From Rhodoplanes sp. (GTDB lineage: Bacteria > Pseudomonadota > Alphaproteobacteria > Rhizobiales > Xanthobacteraceae), in contig NZ_JACAAX010000009.1 of the NCBI RefSeq assembly GCF_013377085.1, forward strand, positions 62,001 to 126,000: a DNA stretch of 64,000 nt, given 5' to 3'. A model generated the notes under the pieces. The model saw only the letters and a program-made list of their open reading frames with translations, was not told where the DNA came from and ran no database searches. The translations under genes and the position numbers were made by a program. The number at the start of each line of letters is the position of its first letter. Position 1 is the stretch's first letter. Of the stretch, positions 36,633 through 46,534 are shown one piece after another.

Positions 36633-37676
36633 TCACGGTTCCGCCACCGGGGTCCAGATCACGGCGTCGATGCGGGGCGCGCCTGTGGCGAGCATCACCA
36701 GCCGGTCGAAGCCGAGCGCGCAGCCCGAGGCGTCCGGCATCACGGCGAGGGCGGCCAGAAAATCCTCGTCGATCGGATAGCGCTCGCCGTAGACGCGGGC
36801 TTTTTCCGCCATCTCGGCCTCGAACCGACGTCTCTGCTCGGCCGGATCGGTCAGCTCGCCAAAGCCGTTGGCGAGCTCGACCCGGCAGACATAGAGCTCG
36901 AAGCGCTCGGCGACCCGTGGGTCGTGCGCGGTCGGCCGCGCCAGCGCGGCCTCGGCGGTCGGGTATTCGGTGAGCAAAGTCGGGCGGCCGATGCCGAGGT
37001 TCGGCTCGATGCGCTCGACCAGCACGCGGCTGAACACGTCCGACCAGGTGTCGTCGGCGGCGGTTCGAATCCCCGCTTCCGTAGCGGCGGCCGCCAGGGC
37101 CTCCCGGTCGGTCTCGGCCCCCGCGACGGTGGCCAGAAGGTCGATGCCGGAATGGCGAAAAAACGCCTCGGCGACCGTGACGCGCTCGGGTTCGGCGAAC
37201 GGGTCGGCCTCGGCGCCCCGGAAGGCGACGCGGGTGATCCCGGTCGTCTCGGCGGCGAGCGCCAGAACGTCCGCACAGTCGGCCATCACGGCCGCGACCG
37301 GCGCACCCGCCCGGTACCACTCCAGCATGGTGAACTCCGGGTGATGGAGGGCGCCGCGCTCGCGGTTGCGGAAGACGTGGCCGAGGGCGAACAGGCGGGG
37401 CTCGCCGGCGGCCAACAGCTTCTTGCAGGCGAGCTCGGGGGACGTGTGCAGGTAGAGGGGCCGGCGCGCCGTGTCGGGGCCGACCTGCTCGGTTGCGAAG
37501 GCGTGCAGATGCGCCTCGTTGCCGGGCGAGACCTGCAGGGCGGCGGGGTCGACCTCGACGAAATCCTGTGCCGCCAGATGGGCCCGCAGGCGCGCCGCGA
37601 TGCGGTTGCGGGCGAGGAGCAGCGGCCGCCGGTCGGCATGGACGTGCGGCGTCCACCAGGGCGAGGCCGCCGTCAT
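36633..37676 (-). CDS. epmA: EF-P lysine lysyltransferase EpmA
   Basis: 347 residues, a lysyl-tRNA-synthetase catalytic domain lacking the anticodon-binding part, as in EpmA/GenX/PoxA. Class II motifs are visible: motif 2 in [20 protein letters not shown] (given in parts) and motif 3 in [12 protein letters not shown]. It attaches (R)-beta-lysine from EpmB to the conserved lysine of EF-P, which helps ribosomes through polyproline stretches. It is divergent from efp and in the same direction as epmB. Confidence 0.95.
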   Translation of the reverse strand: MTAASPWWTPHVHADRRPLLLARNRIAARLRAHLAAQDFVEVDPAALQVSPGNEAHLHAFATEQVGPDTARRPLYLHTSPELACKKLLAAGEPRLFALGHVFRNRERGALHHPEFTMLEWYRAGAPVAAVMADCADVLALAAETTGITRVAFRGAEADPFAEPERVTVAEAFFRHSGIDLLATVAGAETDREALAAAATEAGIRTAADDTWSDVFSRVLVERIEPNLGIGRPTLLTEYPTAEAALARPTAHDPRVAERFELYVCRVELANGFGELTDPAEQRRRFEAEMAEKARVYGERYPIDEDFLAALAVMPDASGCALGFDRLVMLATGAPRIDAVIWTPVAEP

Positions 37677-37902
37677 GGCGCTGCCGGCCCGTCAATGGGC
37701 GACCCAAGTCCCTGAAAAATATCGCTCATTCCGCCAACTCCGCGGTCCGGCCGCGGCTCGCCGGCAGCCCTCGGCCACACCGAAAAGAACTGGCGGACCG
37801 GCCCAGGATCAGTATGTTGCACGCCACGACACCACGGTTTCCGGGTCTGGTCGCCGCTCATGCAGGCGCGCCCCTGCTCCCCCGCAACAAGGATTTACGC
37901 AC

Positions 37903-38469
37903 GTGAAGGTTATCGCCAGCTCGCTCCGGAAGGGCAACATCGTCGATCTCGAGGGGAGGCTCTACGTCATTCTGAGCGCCGAGAACATCCATCCCGGCAA
38001 GGGCACCCCGGTCACCCAGCTCGACATGCGCCGGCTCTCCGACGGAGTGAAGTCGTCGCAGCGCTACAAGACCACCGACCAGGTCGAGCGCGCCCATGTC
38101 GAGGAGCGCGAGTACCAGTATCTCTACCAGGACCCCGACGGCTTCCATTTCATGCACATGGAGAGCTACGACCAGGTCGCCGCGTCCGAGGACGTGGTCG
38201 GCGACATGGCCGTGTACCTGGCGCCCGAGATGAAGTGCAAGCTCTCGGTGCACGAGGGCGTCGTCGTCGGCCTCGAGCTGCCGCAGCGCGTCATCCTCGA
38301 GGTGGTCGAGACCGAGCCGGCCATGAAGGGCCAGACCGCATCGTCGTCCTACAAGCCGGCCATGCTGTCGAACGGCCTGCGCACGGGCGTGCCGCCGCAT
38401 ATCGGTGCCGGCACCCGCATCGTCGTGTCGACCGCCGACGGGTCCTATGTGGAGCGGGCGAAGGATTGA
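37903..38469 (+). CDS. efp: Translation elongation factor P
   Basis: 188 residues from a GTG at 37903 with AAGGA nine bases upstream. The modification loop is [10 protein letters not shown] with Lys33 as the acceptor, which agrees with the EpmA/EpmB pair next door. All three beta-barrel domains are present (end YVERAKD). It relieves ribosome stalling at polyproline. Pro-rich proteins in this window (CpaF N terminus, RND adaptor C terminus) are examples of likely clients. Confidence 0.96.
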   Translation: MKVIASSLRKGNIVDLEGRLYVILSAENIHPGKGTPVTQLDMRRLSDGVKSSQRYKTTDQVERAHVEEREYQYLYQDPDGFHFMHMESYDQVAASEDVVGDMAVYLAPEMKCKLSVHEGVVVGLELPQRVILEVVETEPAMKGQTASSSYKPAMLSNGLRTGVPPHIGAGTRIVVSTADGSYVERAKD

Positions 38470-38490
38470 GGGGTACCCCGCCTCTCCTTC

Positions 38491-38593
38491 GTCGTTCCGG
38501 GGCGCCGCGCAGCGGCGAGCCCGGAACCCATAATCCCGGTCTGTGAGTATGGATTCCGGGCTCGCGGGCTTTCAGCCCGCGCCCCGGAATGAC
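38491..38593. repeat. Intergenic palindromic repeat, family C, copy 3
   Basis: About 103 bp framed by GTCGTTCCGGGGCGCCGCGC and GCGCCCCGGAATGAC. It lies between the convergent ends of efp and the aspartate dehydrogenase gene, where its stems could also act as a bidirectional terminator. Confidence 0.85.
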
Positions 38594-38602
38594 CGAAACT
38601 CC

Positions 38603-39409
38603 CTACGTCCCCACCCGCAGCGGCGACCGCATCTTGGCGAGCGCGGCCAGCACCGACAGGGCCGTGATGCGGCCGGTGCGGGGGTTTTCCGAGGGGACGT
38701 TCTCGATCGACATCGAGAGCTTGGCCGAGTCCGAGTCGACCTCGATGGTGTGGCAGTTGCGCTGCACCGAAGGGTCGGCCCAGATCTCGATGGTGGTGCG
38801 GTCGGGCCCGATGCCGGCCAGCGCCAGCGCGGCGACGACGTTGACATTGGCCGGGAAGCCGATCGCCGCCTCGCGGGCCGTGCCGGCGAACACCCGCAGC
38901 GGCTCGGCCAGATGGTCGACCGAGATGCCGTGCTCGACCAGATAGGGAGCGCCGGCGAGCCCCCGCGGCGGCTTGCGGGTCACCATCCGGACCGAGTGGA
39001 TGGTTCCCTGCGCGGCCGCCGTGACGGCGTCGAGCCCGATCAGCGCGCCGGTCGGCACGATGATCTGGCCGCCCTTGCTCTTGGCCAGATCGATCAGCTC
39101 CGGGCGCGACAGCAGGGCGCCGGCGCTGAGCACCATCACGCGCTTGCGGGCCGACAGCATCGGCCGGCAGATGTCCTCCAGCACGCTGGCCGGCGCGCAT
39201 TCGACCACCAGGTCGGCATGCGACGGCATCGCCTCCAGCTTGACGATCGGGCAGGGGATGCTCTGCTGCTCCAGCCAGGCGCGCGCCTTGCCCTGGTCGC
39301 GGGCGGCGACGCAGGCGAGCTCCAGGCCCGGCATGCCGTCGGCGAGCGCCCGGACGACGGTCCGCCCGATGATGCCGAGACCCGCGATTCCGATCCGCAT
39401 CGGCACCAT
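38603..39409 (-). CDS. L-aspartate dehydrogenase-like NAD(P)-dependent oxidoreductase
   Basis: 268 residues. The N-terminal Rossmann motif is GIAGLGIIGR. The C-terminal DUF108 domain has VPTGALIGLDAV and FPANVNVVAALALAGIGPD. These proteins make iminoaspartate for NAD synthesis or work in aspartate catabolism. No nadA/nadC is nearby, so the biosynthetic role is not supported by context. The ATG at 39409 has GGAAGG upstream; a second ATG lies three codons later. It is divergent from the TctC-type gene. Confidence 0.85.
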   Translation of the reverse strand: MVPMRIGIAGLGIIGRTVVRALADGMPGLELACVAARDQGKARAWLEQQSIPCPIVKLEAMPSHADLVVECAPASVLEDICRPMLSARKRVMVLSAGALLSRPELIDLAKSKGGQIIVPTGALIGLDAVTAAAQGTIHSVRMVTRKPPRGLAGAPYLVEHGISVDHLAEPLRVFAGTAREAAIGFPANVNVVAALALAGIGPDRTTIEIWADPSVQRNCHTIEVDSDSAKLSMSIENVPSENPRTGRITALSVLAALAKMRSPLRVGT

Positions 39410-39514
39410 TTTAGCCTTCCCGTCCGTCGGTTTTGCTGCAACCCTGCCGCCGCCGGGTTATCATGGCTGCAGTTTTTTCATATCCGAACGCTCCGATCAA
39501 ACAAGGAGGAACCG

Positions 39515-40495
39515 ATGTTCCGTGCCACGCTCAAGGTGGTTTTATCGGCCGTGATCGCGCTCGCCGCGACGGCGATCGCGGGCGCCCAGGATTTCCCCAA
39601 CAGGCCCCTCACCATGGTGATCCCGTTCGCGGCGGGCGGTCCGACCGACGTGCTCGGGCGAATTGTCGCACAGCGGCTCGGCGAGGTGCTGGGACAGCAG
39701 GTCGTGGTCGAGAATGTCGGCGGCGCCGGCGGCGGTAACGGCAGCCAGCGGGTCGCCAATGCCCCGGCGGACGGCTACACGATGGTGCTCGGCACGGTCG
39801 GCACCCACGCCCAGAACCAGACCCTCTACAAGCGCCCCCTCTACAACGCCGAGGGCGATTTCACCCCGGTCGCGCTGCTCGCCGACGTGCCGATCGTGCT
39901 GGTGATCCGCAAGGATCTGCCGGTGAAGAACTTCAAGGATTTTCTCGCCTACGCCAAGGCCAACGCGGCCAAGATGACGTTCGCCTCGGCCGGCGCCGGC
40001 TCGGCCTCCCACCTCGCCTGCACGGTGTTCAACACCGCGGCCGGGTTGCCGATCACCCACGTGCCCTATCGCGGCACCGGGCCGGCCATGCAGGATCTCC
40101 AGGGCGGGCGCGTCGACTATCTGTGCGACATGATCTCGACCGCCAAGCCGCAGATCGACGGCGGCGCCGTCAAGCCGATCGCCATCCTGACCAAGGACCG
40201 CTCGCCGGCGCTGCCCGATCTGTCGTCCGCCATCGAGGAAGGGACCCAGGTCGAGGCCTATACGTGGAACGCGATCTTCCTGCCCAAGAACGCGCCGAAG
40301 CCGATCGTCGCCAAGCTGAACGCCGCGCTGGTCGAGACCCTGAAGACCCCATGGGTGCGTGAGCGCCTGGAGGGTCTCGGCGCCGTCGTGGTGGCGCCCG
40401 ACCGCCAGACGCCGGAATATCTCACCAGCTTCGTGAAGAGCGAGATCGAAAAGTGGGCGGCGCCCATCAAGGCGAGCGGCGTCCAGGTGGAGTGA
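39515..40495 (+). CDS. Tripartite tricarboxylate transporter (Bug/TctC) periplasmic binding protein
   Basis: 326 residues with a strong AGGAGGA site and a Sec signal ending AIAGAQDF. The mature part opens FPNRPLTMVIPFAAGGPTD, the invariant ligand-binding start of Bug proteins. No tctA or tctB lies beside it, as for most of the many Bug paralogues in proteobacteria. Ligand unknown. The divergent aspartate dehydrogenase makes a dicarboxylate or amino acid possible, but this is weak. Confidence 0.92.
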   Translation: MFRATLKVVLSAVIALAATAIAGAQDFPNRPLTMVIPFAAGGPTDVLGRIVAQRLGEVLGQQVVVENVGGAGGGNGSQRVANAPADGYTMVLGTVGTHAQNQTLYKRPLYNAEGDFTPVALLADVPIVLVIRKDLPVKNFKDFLAYAKANAAKMTFASAGAGSASHLACTVFNTAAGLPITHVPYRGTGPAMQDLQGGRVDYLCDMISTAKPQIDGGAVKPIAILTKDRSPALPDLSSAIEEGTQVEAYTWNAIFLPKNAPKPIVAKLNAALVETLKTPWVRERLEGLGAVVVAPDRQTPEYLTSFVKSEIEKWAAPIKASGVQVE

Positions 40496-40522
40496 TACGA
40501 GCATCCGGGTGAACAGTTCGCC

Positions 40523-40630
40523 GTCATTCCGGGGCGCCGCGAAGCCGCGAACCCGGAATCCAGCGGTGTGCTCCGAACTTCCGGCTGGATTCCGGGTTCG
40601 CGGACCTTCGGTCCGCACCCCGGAATGACG
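40523..40630. repeat. Intergenic palindromic repeat, family C, copy 4
   Basis: About 108 bp framed by GTCATTCCGGGGCGCCGCGA and CACCCCGGAATGACG. Again it lies between convergent genes. Confidence 0.85.
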
Positions 40631-40649
40631 GCTCTGGGAATGCGCCCTG

Positions 40650-42356
40650 CTACGCCGCCCGCAGGGTGGCGAGGAACTGATCGACCTCCTGGCGCAACGT
40701 CTCGGCCTGCCCGGCGAGGCCGTCGGCGGCCTGGGTGACGTCGGCGGCGGCCACGCCCGCCTCCTCGATGGCGCCGCTGATGCCGGTAATGTTCTGCGAG
40801 ACGTCGCGGGTGCCGCTCGCCGCCTGCTGCACGTTGCGGGTGATCTCCTTGGTCGCCGCGTTCTGCTCCTCGACCGCGGCGGCGATGGAGGAGGAGATCT
40901 CGTTGACCGCCATGATGGTGCCGGCGACGCGCCGGATGGCGTCGACGGCACCTTGGGTCTCGCCCTGGATGGCGGCGATCTGGGCCCGGATGTCCTCGGT
41001 CGCCTTGGCGGTCTGGGTCGCCAGCGACTTCACCTCGCTCGCCACCACGGCGAAGCCCTTGCCGGCCTCGCCGGCGCGCGCCGCCTCGATGGTGGCGTTG
41101 AGGGCCAACAGGTTGGTCTGGCTGGCGATGTCGTTGATGAGGTTGACCACCTCACCGATCTTCTGCGCCGTCTCGGCCAGCCCGGAGACGCTGGCATTGG
41201 TGCGCTGGCTCTCGTCGGCGGCCTGCTTGGCCGTCGTCGCCGAACGGGCGACCTGCTGGCCGATCTCGCCGATCGACGCGGCGAGCTCCTCGGCGGCGGC
41301 CGCCACGGTCTCGACATTGGCGGTCGCCTGGGTGGCGCCGGAGGCGACCGTGCAGGCCTGCTGACGCGTGCTCTCGGCCGAGCTCGCCAGCGAGCGCGCC
41401 GTCGTTTGCATGGCGAGGGCGGCCGCGAGCACCGCCTCGACGATGCCGCGCACCTTGGCCTCGAAGGTCGTGGCGAGCCCGGCGAGCGCGCGCTTGCGCT
41501 CCGCCTCGGTCTCCTGCTTGTGCGTGTCCTGCTCGGCGCGCAGGTGCTGCACCGCGATCGCGTTGTCCTTGAACACCTGGACGGTGCGCGCCATCTCGCC
41601 GATCTCGTCGTGCCGGTGGGTGTCGGCGACGGCGCCGTCGAGCTCGCCGGCGCTGAGCGCGGCCATGCGGGTGCGCAGGCGCGACAGCGGGTTGACGATG
41701 CTGCGGGCGACCAGCCAGGCGATCGCGATCGAGACCAGCATGAACACGCCGATCACCATCGCGGCGGTTCGCGCCGTGTCCCAGAAGGCGGTGTCGATGG
41801 CGTCGGTGTACACGGCGGCCGCGATCATCATGTTCCAGGGCGTGAAACCGCGAACATAGGCGACCTTGTCGAGCGGGATCGTGCTGCCGCCGCGTGGAAA
41901 AGCGTAGCGGTGCGTGCCCTGGCCGCCGCGGGCGATCTCCAGCATCCGGGTGGCGAAGGCCTGCCCGTTGGCGTCCCGGAGCTTGTTCACGTCCTTGCCG
42001 ACCAGGCCCGGATTGCCGCCATTCACCACGCAGAGGCCGGTCTCGTAGTCGTAGATGAAGGCGTAGTTGGTGTTGTCCTCGAACCGCATTTCTCGCGCGG
42101 CGTCGAACAGGCGCTTCTTCGCCTCGGCGTCCGTCATGGCGCCCGACTTCGCCTGGCCATGGTAGTAGCTCGCCAGCGACCAGATCGAGTCGACGAAGGT
42201 GTGGGCCCGCTCGGTGCGCTCGGCCATCAGCTCGGTCCGTGCGATCAGCAGCACCGTGATGGCGACGAGACCCATGAAGACGGCGCCGACGATGGTCATC
42301 ACGGCGAGCTTGGCGGGGATCGATCGGCGGGCAAGGACGCTCAGGAGCTTCTTCAT
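40650..42356 (-). CDS. Methyl-accepting chemotaxis protein with a single Cache (sCache_2) sensor
   Basis: 568 residues from the ATG at 42356. First membrane helix ~17-40. The periplasmic sCache_2 domain (~45-185) has [13 protein letters not shown] and [17 protein letters not shown] second helix (~195-215), HAMP ([17 protein letters not shown]) and a signalling hairpin follow, with the tip [20 protein letters not shown]. It senses a small organic ligand or similar outside the membrane and controls CheA. There is no C-terminal CheR-docking pentapeptide and no che genes nearby. Confidence 0.94.
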   Translation of the reverse strand: MKKLLSVLARRSIPAKLAVMTIVGAVFMGLVAITVLLIARTELMAERTERAHTFVDSIWSLASYYHGQAKSGAMTDAEAKKRLFDAAREMRFEDNTNYAFIYDYETGLCVVNGGNPGLVGKDVNKLRDANGQAFATRMLEIARGGQGTHRYAFPRGGSTIPLDKVAYVRGFTPWNMMIAAAVYTDAIDTAFWDTARTAAMVIGVFMLVSIAIAWLVARSIVNPLSRLRTRMAALSAGELDGAVADTHRHDEIGEMARTVQVFKDNAIAVQHLRAEQDTHKQETEAERKRALAGLATTFEAKVRGIVEAVLAAALAMQTTARSLASSAESTRQQACTVASGATQATANVETVAAAAEELAASIGEIGQQVARSATTAKQAADESQRTNASVSGLAETAQKIGEVVNLINDIASQTNLLALNATIEAARAGEAGKGFAVVASEVKSLATQTAKATEDIRAQIAAIQGETQGAVDAIRRVAGTIMAVNEISSSIAAAVEEQNAATKEITRNVQQAASGTRDVSQNITGISGAIEEAGVAAADVTQAADGLAGQAETLRQEVDQFLATLRAA

Positions 42357-42524
42357 GGACGGGCCTCGTCGTGCCGGACCAAACGTCACGGCATCTGCGA
42401 ACTCGCCCTAAGTCTCTCGACCTAGTTCCTTAAGAAGAGCTTTCGAGCCGGCCTGTTCTGCACGCAGCGCATGACGATGCCGCGTCTGTCGCGCCGCCGC
42501 CAGGGCGGGTCATCCCAGGGCGGC

Positions 42525-43127
42525 TCATCCCATATTGGTGCGGCTGCGGATCGCCGTGGTCAGCGTGCCCTCGTCGAGATAGTCGAGCTCGCCGCCGACC
42601 GGCACGCCGTGGGCGAGGCCCGTCACTTTCACGCCGGCGTCGCTCAACAGGTCGGTGATGTAGTGCGCCGTGGTCTGGCCGTCGACCGTGGCGTTGAGGG
42701 CGAGGATCACCTCGCTCACCTCGCCGGCATGGGCCCGTGTCACCAGCGACGCGATGGCGAGGTCCTCCGGCCCGACGCCGTCGAGCGGCGACAGCGTGCC
42801 GCCGAGCACGTGATAGCGAGCATTGACCGCATTGGCGCGTTCCAGCGCCCACAGATCCGCGACGTCGGCGACCACCACGATGATACCGGGGTCGCGCCGC
42901 GGGTCGCTGCATACCGTGCAGGGATTCTTGCTGTCGAGATTGCCGCAGACGCGGCACACCGTGACGGTGTCCATCACGGTCTGCAGGGCGGTGGCGAGCG
43001 GCGCCATCAGGAGGTCGCGCTTCTTGACCAGATGCAGCGCGGCGCGGCGCGCCGAGCGCGGCCCCAGTCCCGGCAGCTTCGCCAGGATCTGGATCAGGCG
43101 CTCGATCTCGGGGCCGGCGGCACTCAT
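42525..43127 (-). CDS. recR: Recombination mediator protein RecR
   Basis: 200 residues. HhH region ([16 protein letters not shown]), a four-Cys zinc finger (CRVCG and CTVC, ~58-73) and a TOPRIM domain ([15 protein letters not shown]). It acts with RecF/RecO to load RecA at gaps. The dnaX-ybaB-recR order is conserved across bacteria. Here a repeat has been inserted between ybaB and recR. Confidence 0.97.
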   Translation of the reverse strand: MSAAGPEIERLIQILAKLPGLGPRSARRAALHLVKKRDLLMAPLATALQTVMDTVTVCRVCGNLDSKNPCTVCSDPRRDPGIIVVVADVADLWALERANAVNARYHVLGGTLSPLDGVGPEDLAIASLVTRAHAGEVSEVILALNATVDGQTTAHYITDLLSDAGVKVTGLAHGVPVGGELDYLDEGTLTTAIRSRTNMG

Positions 43128-43176
43128 CGCCGATCGTGTCTCGGAGGTCGCGTCTCAGAAGCGCGGAGCTCGGGGC

Positions 43177-43340
43177 TTACCCCCCTCCCCACCCCTCCCC
43201 CGCAAGGGGGGAGGGAGCAGGCAGCGGAGATCCAAGAGGTCATCGAAAACAACAATACGACCGCTCCAAATCGAGACCGCGTCGCGGTTCTAGCGTTCCC
43301 TCCCCCCTTGTGGGGGAGGGACAGGGAGGGGGGTAGCCCA
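43177..43340. repeat. Intergenic inverted repeat, family D, copy 3 (opposite orientation to copy 2)
   Basis: About 164 bp with ends CCCCCCTCCCCACCCCTCCC and GGAGGGACAGGGAGGGGGGT, arms CCCCCTTGTGGGGGAGGG. It lies inside the dnaX-ybaB-recR operon, between ybaB and recR. Confidence 0.8.
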
Positions 43341-43381
43341 GACCGCCGGGCTCTCGTCTCATCCCGCTCGCGCCATCGTTC

Positions 43382-43702
43382 TCAGAACAGCTTCATGCCG
43401 GGCGGGATCGGCAAGCCGCCGGTGAGGCCTTGCATCTTCTCGGCGAGCAGAACGTCGGCCTTGCGCTTGGCGTCGGCATGCGCGGCGACGATCAGATCCT
43501 CCAGCACCTCGGTCTCGTCCGGCTTCATCAGCGACGGGTCGACCGTGATCTTCTTCAGCTCGCCCTTCGGCGTCACCGTCACGGCGACCAGGCCGCCGCC
43601 GGACGAGCCCTGAACCTCGATTTGATCGAGCTCGGCTTGGAGCGTCTCCATCTTGCCTTTGAGCTCGGCGGCCTGCTTCATCAGGCCGAGAAAGTTCGCC
43701 AT
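43382..43702 (-). CDS. YbaB/EbfC family nucleoid-associated protein
   Basis: 106 residues from the ATG at 43702 (MANFLGLMKQAAELKGKM). Helical N terminus, then the conserved GSSGGGLVAVTVTPKGELKKI (in parts), and GGLPIPPGMKLF at the C terminus. It binds DNA as a dimer. It is downstream of dnaX by 131 bp. Confidence 0.95.
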   Translation of the reverse strand: MANFLGLMKQAAELKGKMETLQAELDQIEVQGSSGGGLVAVTVTPKGELKKITVDPSLMKPDETEVLEDLIVAAHADAKRKADVLLAEKMQGLTGGLPIPPGMKLF

Positions 43703-43833
43703 GGTCGCCTCGTGCAATTGGCGGGCGCGGACGCCTCGCGGTGGAGCATGTCGTCGGGCCCGGCCCGGCGGTGGTCCGGAATGCGGGACTCAAAGTCTTA
43801 ACGTCGGCGGAGCCTACGCGAACAGGCCCCCGA

Positions 43834-45837
43834 TCAAAAATCGTCGTCGACATCGTCAGGGAGCCCGTGGGCCCCGTAGGCGCTCTCGTCCCACACGGCC
43901 GGCTCGCCGGAGTCGTCGTCGGGCTCGGGCGCCGGCGGCAGGGAGGCCGCCGTCTCGGTCGCCTCGGTCTCGCGCCGGCGCACCTGCACGACCTCCGAGC
44001 CGGGGAAGCGAGCCAGCACGCTCTGCACCAGCGGGTCAGCCAGCACCCCGCGCTTCGCCTCGGTGTCGCGCGCCTGCTGCTGCGACCGGATGGTCGGCTG
44101 GCCCGGCGCGGACGACACGACCACGATCCAGCGGCGGCCGGTGAGGTCGCCGAGCCGGCGCGACAGGTCGCCGATCACGGTTTTGGAGGTATCGGGCTCG
44201 AGCGCGATCTCGAGATGCCCGTCCTCGAACCGCACCAGGCGGACGTCGCGCTCCAGCAGGGTCTTGAGCTGAATGTCGCGGCGCTCGGTGGCGAGCGCGA
44301 CCAGGTCCTCGAAGCGGGCGAGCGTCGGGGTCGAGGCGGCGACGGCCTCGGGGGCGGCCATGGCGCGCGGCGCGGCGACGCGCGGCTCCGCGGCAGCGCC
44401 TCCGCGTGGCCCGCTGCGTTCGAACGCGCTGCGGTCGAGCGGCGGCCGGGCCGGGCGGTCCGCACCGGCGAGGGCGCCCTGGGGGGCGCCGCGGCCGGCC
44501 GGGACGCCGCTGCCGGCACCCGCAGCAGACGCGGTCGCGCCGGAGGTGCCGAGCGAGCGGATCACCTCGTCGGGGGTCGGCAGGTCGGCCGCATAGGCGA
44601 TGCGCACCAGAACCATCTCGGCGGCGGCGATCGGCTTCGCCGCAGCCTCGACCTCGGCCAGGCCCTTGAGCAGCATCTGCCAGGTGCGCGACAGCACCCG
44701 CATCGAGAGGGTGGTGGCGAGCGCGCGGCCGCGCGAGCGCTCCTCCTCCGACAACGCGCGATCGTCGGCGACCGCTGGAACCACTTTCACGCGCGTGACG
44801 AAATGGGTGAGCTCGGCCAGATCCTCCAGCACGGTCGCCGGGTCGGCGCCGCTGTCGTACTGGTCGCGAAGCTCGGTCAGCGCCCCGGCGATGTCGCCGC
44901 GCATCAGCGTTTCGAACAGGTCGATGACCCGGCTGCGGTCGGCCAGCCCCAGCATGATGCGCACGCCGGCGGCGTCGACGGTGCCGCCCGCCGCGCCTGC
45001 GGCGTGCGCGATCGCCTGGTCGAGCAGCGAGAGCGCGTCGCGCACCGAGCCCTCGGCGGCGCGGGCGATCAGGGCCAGCGCCTCCGGCTCGACCGTCACG
45101 TTCTCCTTGGCGGCGATGTTGCCGAGGTGGGTCCCCAAGAGGTCGGCGTCGAGCCGGCGCAGGTCGAAGCGCTGGCAGCGCGACAGCACCGTGATCGGCA
45201 CCTTCCGGATCTCGGTCGTCGCGAACACGAATTTGGCGTGGGGCGGCGGCTCCTCGATGGTCTTTAGAAAAGCGTTGAATGCCTTCTCCGACAGCATGTG
45301 GACTTCATCGATGATGTATACCTTGTAGCGCGCGGAGGTCGGGGCGTATCGGACGCCGTCCGTGATCTGGCGCACATCCTCGACACCGGTGTGGGACGCC
45401 GCGTCCATCTCGAGCACATCGAAATGCCGGCTCTCCATGATGGCTTCACAGTGAACGCCAAGCTTCGGCATGTGGATGGTCGGACCGGCGACCGAGCCGT
45501 CCGACAGCTCGTAATTTAGGGCGCGGGCAAGAATCCTGGCCGTCGTTGTCTTGCCGACCCCGCGCACCCCGGTGAGCATCCAGGCCTGGGGGATGCGGCC
45601 GGTTTCGAACCCATTAGCGATGGTGCGCACCATCGCGTCCTGGCCGATCAGGTCCTCGAAGGTCTGGGGGCGGTATTTTCGCGCCAGCACCCGGTAGGTG
45701 CCGGCGGGTTCGGCCGCGACGGGTGTCGGAGATGCGGACGTGGCAGTCGCCGGTTCGGCCTTCGCGCCGGGCGCCCCGGATGGGGTCGGCTCGAAAAGGG
45801 CCGGCGCCGCATGCCCGGTTGTCTCGGCGTCGTCCAT
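43834..45837 (-). CDS. dnaX: DNA polymerase III subunit gamma/tau
   Basis: 667 residues. The AAA+ module (~45-290) has Walker A GVRGVGKTTTAR, Walker B DEVHML and sensor 1 SRCQRFDLRR. The zinc-binding cysteines of most DnaX proteins are mostly gone (only VHCEAI remains), as is usual in Hyphomicrobiales. The Ala/Pro-rich linker and tau-like C terminus run from ~400. It loads the sliding clamp. Upstream lies the SRP RNA gene on the same strand. Confidence 0.97.
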   Translation of the reverse strand: MDDAETTGHAAPALFEPTPSGAPGAKAEPATATSASPTPVAAEPAGTYRVLARKYRPQTFEDLIGQDAMVRTIANGFETGRIPQAWMLTGVRGVGKTTTARILARALNYELSDGSVAGPTIHMPKLGVHCEAIMESRHFDVLEMDAASHTGVEDVRQITDGVRYAPTSARYKVYIIDEVHMLSEKAFNAFLKTIEEPPPHAKFVFATTEIRKVPITVLSRCQRFDLRRLDADLLGTHLGNIAAKENVTVEPEALALIARAAEGSVRDALSLLDQAIAHAAGAAGGTVDAAGVRIMLGLADRSRVIDLFETLMRGDIAGALTELRDQYDSGADPATVLEDLAELTHFVTRVKVVPAVADDRALSEEERSRGRALATTLSMRVLSRTWQMLLKGLAEVEAAAKPIAAAEMVLVRIAYAADLPTPDEVIRSLGTSGATASAAGAGSGVPAGRGAPQGALAGADRPARPPLDRSAFERSGPRGGAAAEPRVAAPRAMAAPEAVAASTPTLARFEDLVALATERRDIQLKTLLERDVRLVRFEDGHLEIALEPDTSKTVIGDLSRRLGDLTGRRWIVVVSSAPGQPTIRSQQQARDTEAKRGVLADPLVQSVLARFPGSEVVQVRRRETEATETAASLPPAPEPDDDSGEPAVWDESAYGAHGLPDDVDDDF

Positions 45838-45885
45838 CGCTTCGGCCGGGCCTCGCAGTGGATTTCACAATGGAATTCGAGAAGT

Positions 45886-45987
45886 GGGAGGCTGACACGC
45901 GACCCGAACCGGGGCTCGTTAGGGCTGCTTCCTTCCGGATCTGACCCGGTTGGCGAGTGGCTCGTCCACCGCCAACCTCCCGCCCCC
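45886..45987 (-). ncRNA. ffs: Signal recognition particle RNA (small 4.5S type)
   Basis: The minus strand reads GGTCAGATCCGGAAGGAAGC followed by AGCC (45945-45922), the universal SRP domain IV loop that binds Ffh. The ends pair as GGGAGG (45981-45976) with CCTCCC (45891-45886), and the GTTGGCG / CGCCAAC stem lies between. About 100 nt, no Alu domain. It is 49 bp upstream of dnaX, the usual place in alphaproteobacteria. Ends are set by the terminal stem and may be off by a few bases. Confidence 0.93.
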
Positions 45988-46078
45988 TATATCGACGGGA
46001 CGGGGCTGGATTGCAAGCGCCTCGGATGTCGTCGTGGTAGGGTCCGACCGATCGATTCCCGGTTCCCCAAGGCCCGCA

Positions 46079-46513
46079 ATGCCCCCCGACCCGTCCGCCG
46101 CCTGGTCCCTGCACCCGCAGCTCGCCAAGGACACGATCAATATCGGCGATTTGCCGCTGTGCCGGGTGCTGGTGATCAACGACGCCAACTATCCGTGGCT
46201 GCTGCTGGTTCCCCGCCGCCCCGAGGTGGCCGAGATCATCGATCTCGACGAGGTCGAGCAGGCCCAGCTCATGACCGAGATCACCCGGGTCGGCCGCGCC
46301 CTCAAGGCGGTCACCCAGTGCGCCAAGCTCAACATCGCGGCCCTCGGCAATGTGGTGTCGCAGCTCCACATCCATGTGATCGCCCGCCGCACCTCGGATG
46401 CCGCCTGGCCGCGGCCCGTCTGGGGCCAGGTGGCGCCGCTCGCCCACGACAAGCAGGAGGTCGAGGCCTTCATCCAGGCGTTGCGTCGCAGAATTTGGCT
46501 TGCGTCCGACTAG
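46079..46513 (+). CDS. HIT-domain protein
   Basis: 144 residues. The histidine-triad motif reads VVSQLHIHVIARR, with Gln in place of the first His, as is common in this alphaproteobacterial branch. LVINDANYPWLLLVPRR is typical. Probably a nucleotide hydrolase or transferase acting on AMP-linked compounds. The exact substrate is not known. It is followed 21 bp later by nudC in the same direction, another nucleotide-hydrolase gene. Confidence 0.9.
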   Translation: MPPDPSAAWSLHPQLAKDTINIGDLPLCRVLVINDANYPWLLLVPRRPEVAEIIDLDEVEQAQLMTEITRVGRALKAVTQCAKLNIAALGNVVSQLHIHVIARRTSDAAWPRPVWGQVAPLAHDKQEVEAFIQALRRRIWLASD

Positions 46514-46534
46514 GGGGCTGCTTTTAGTGCCGCC

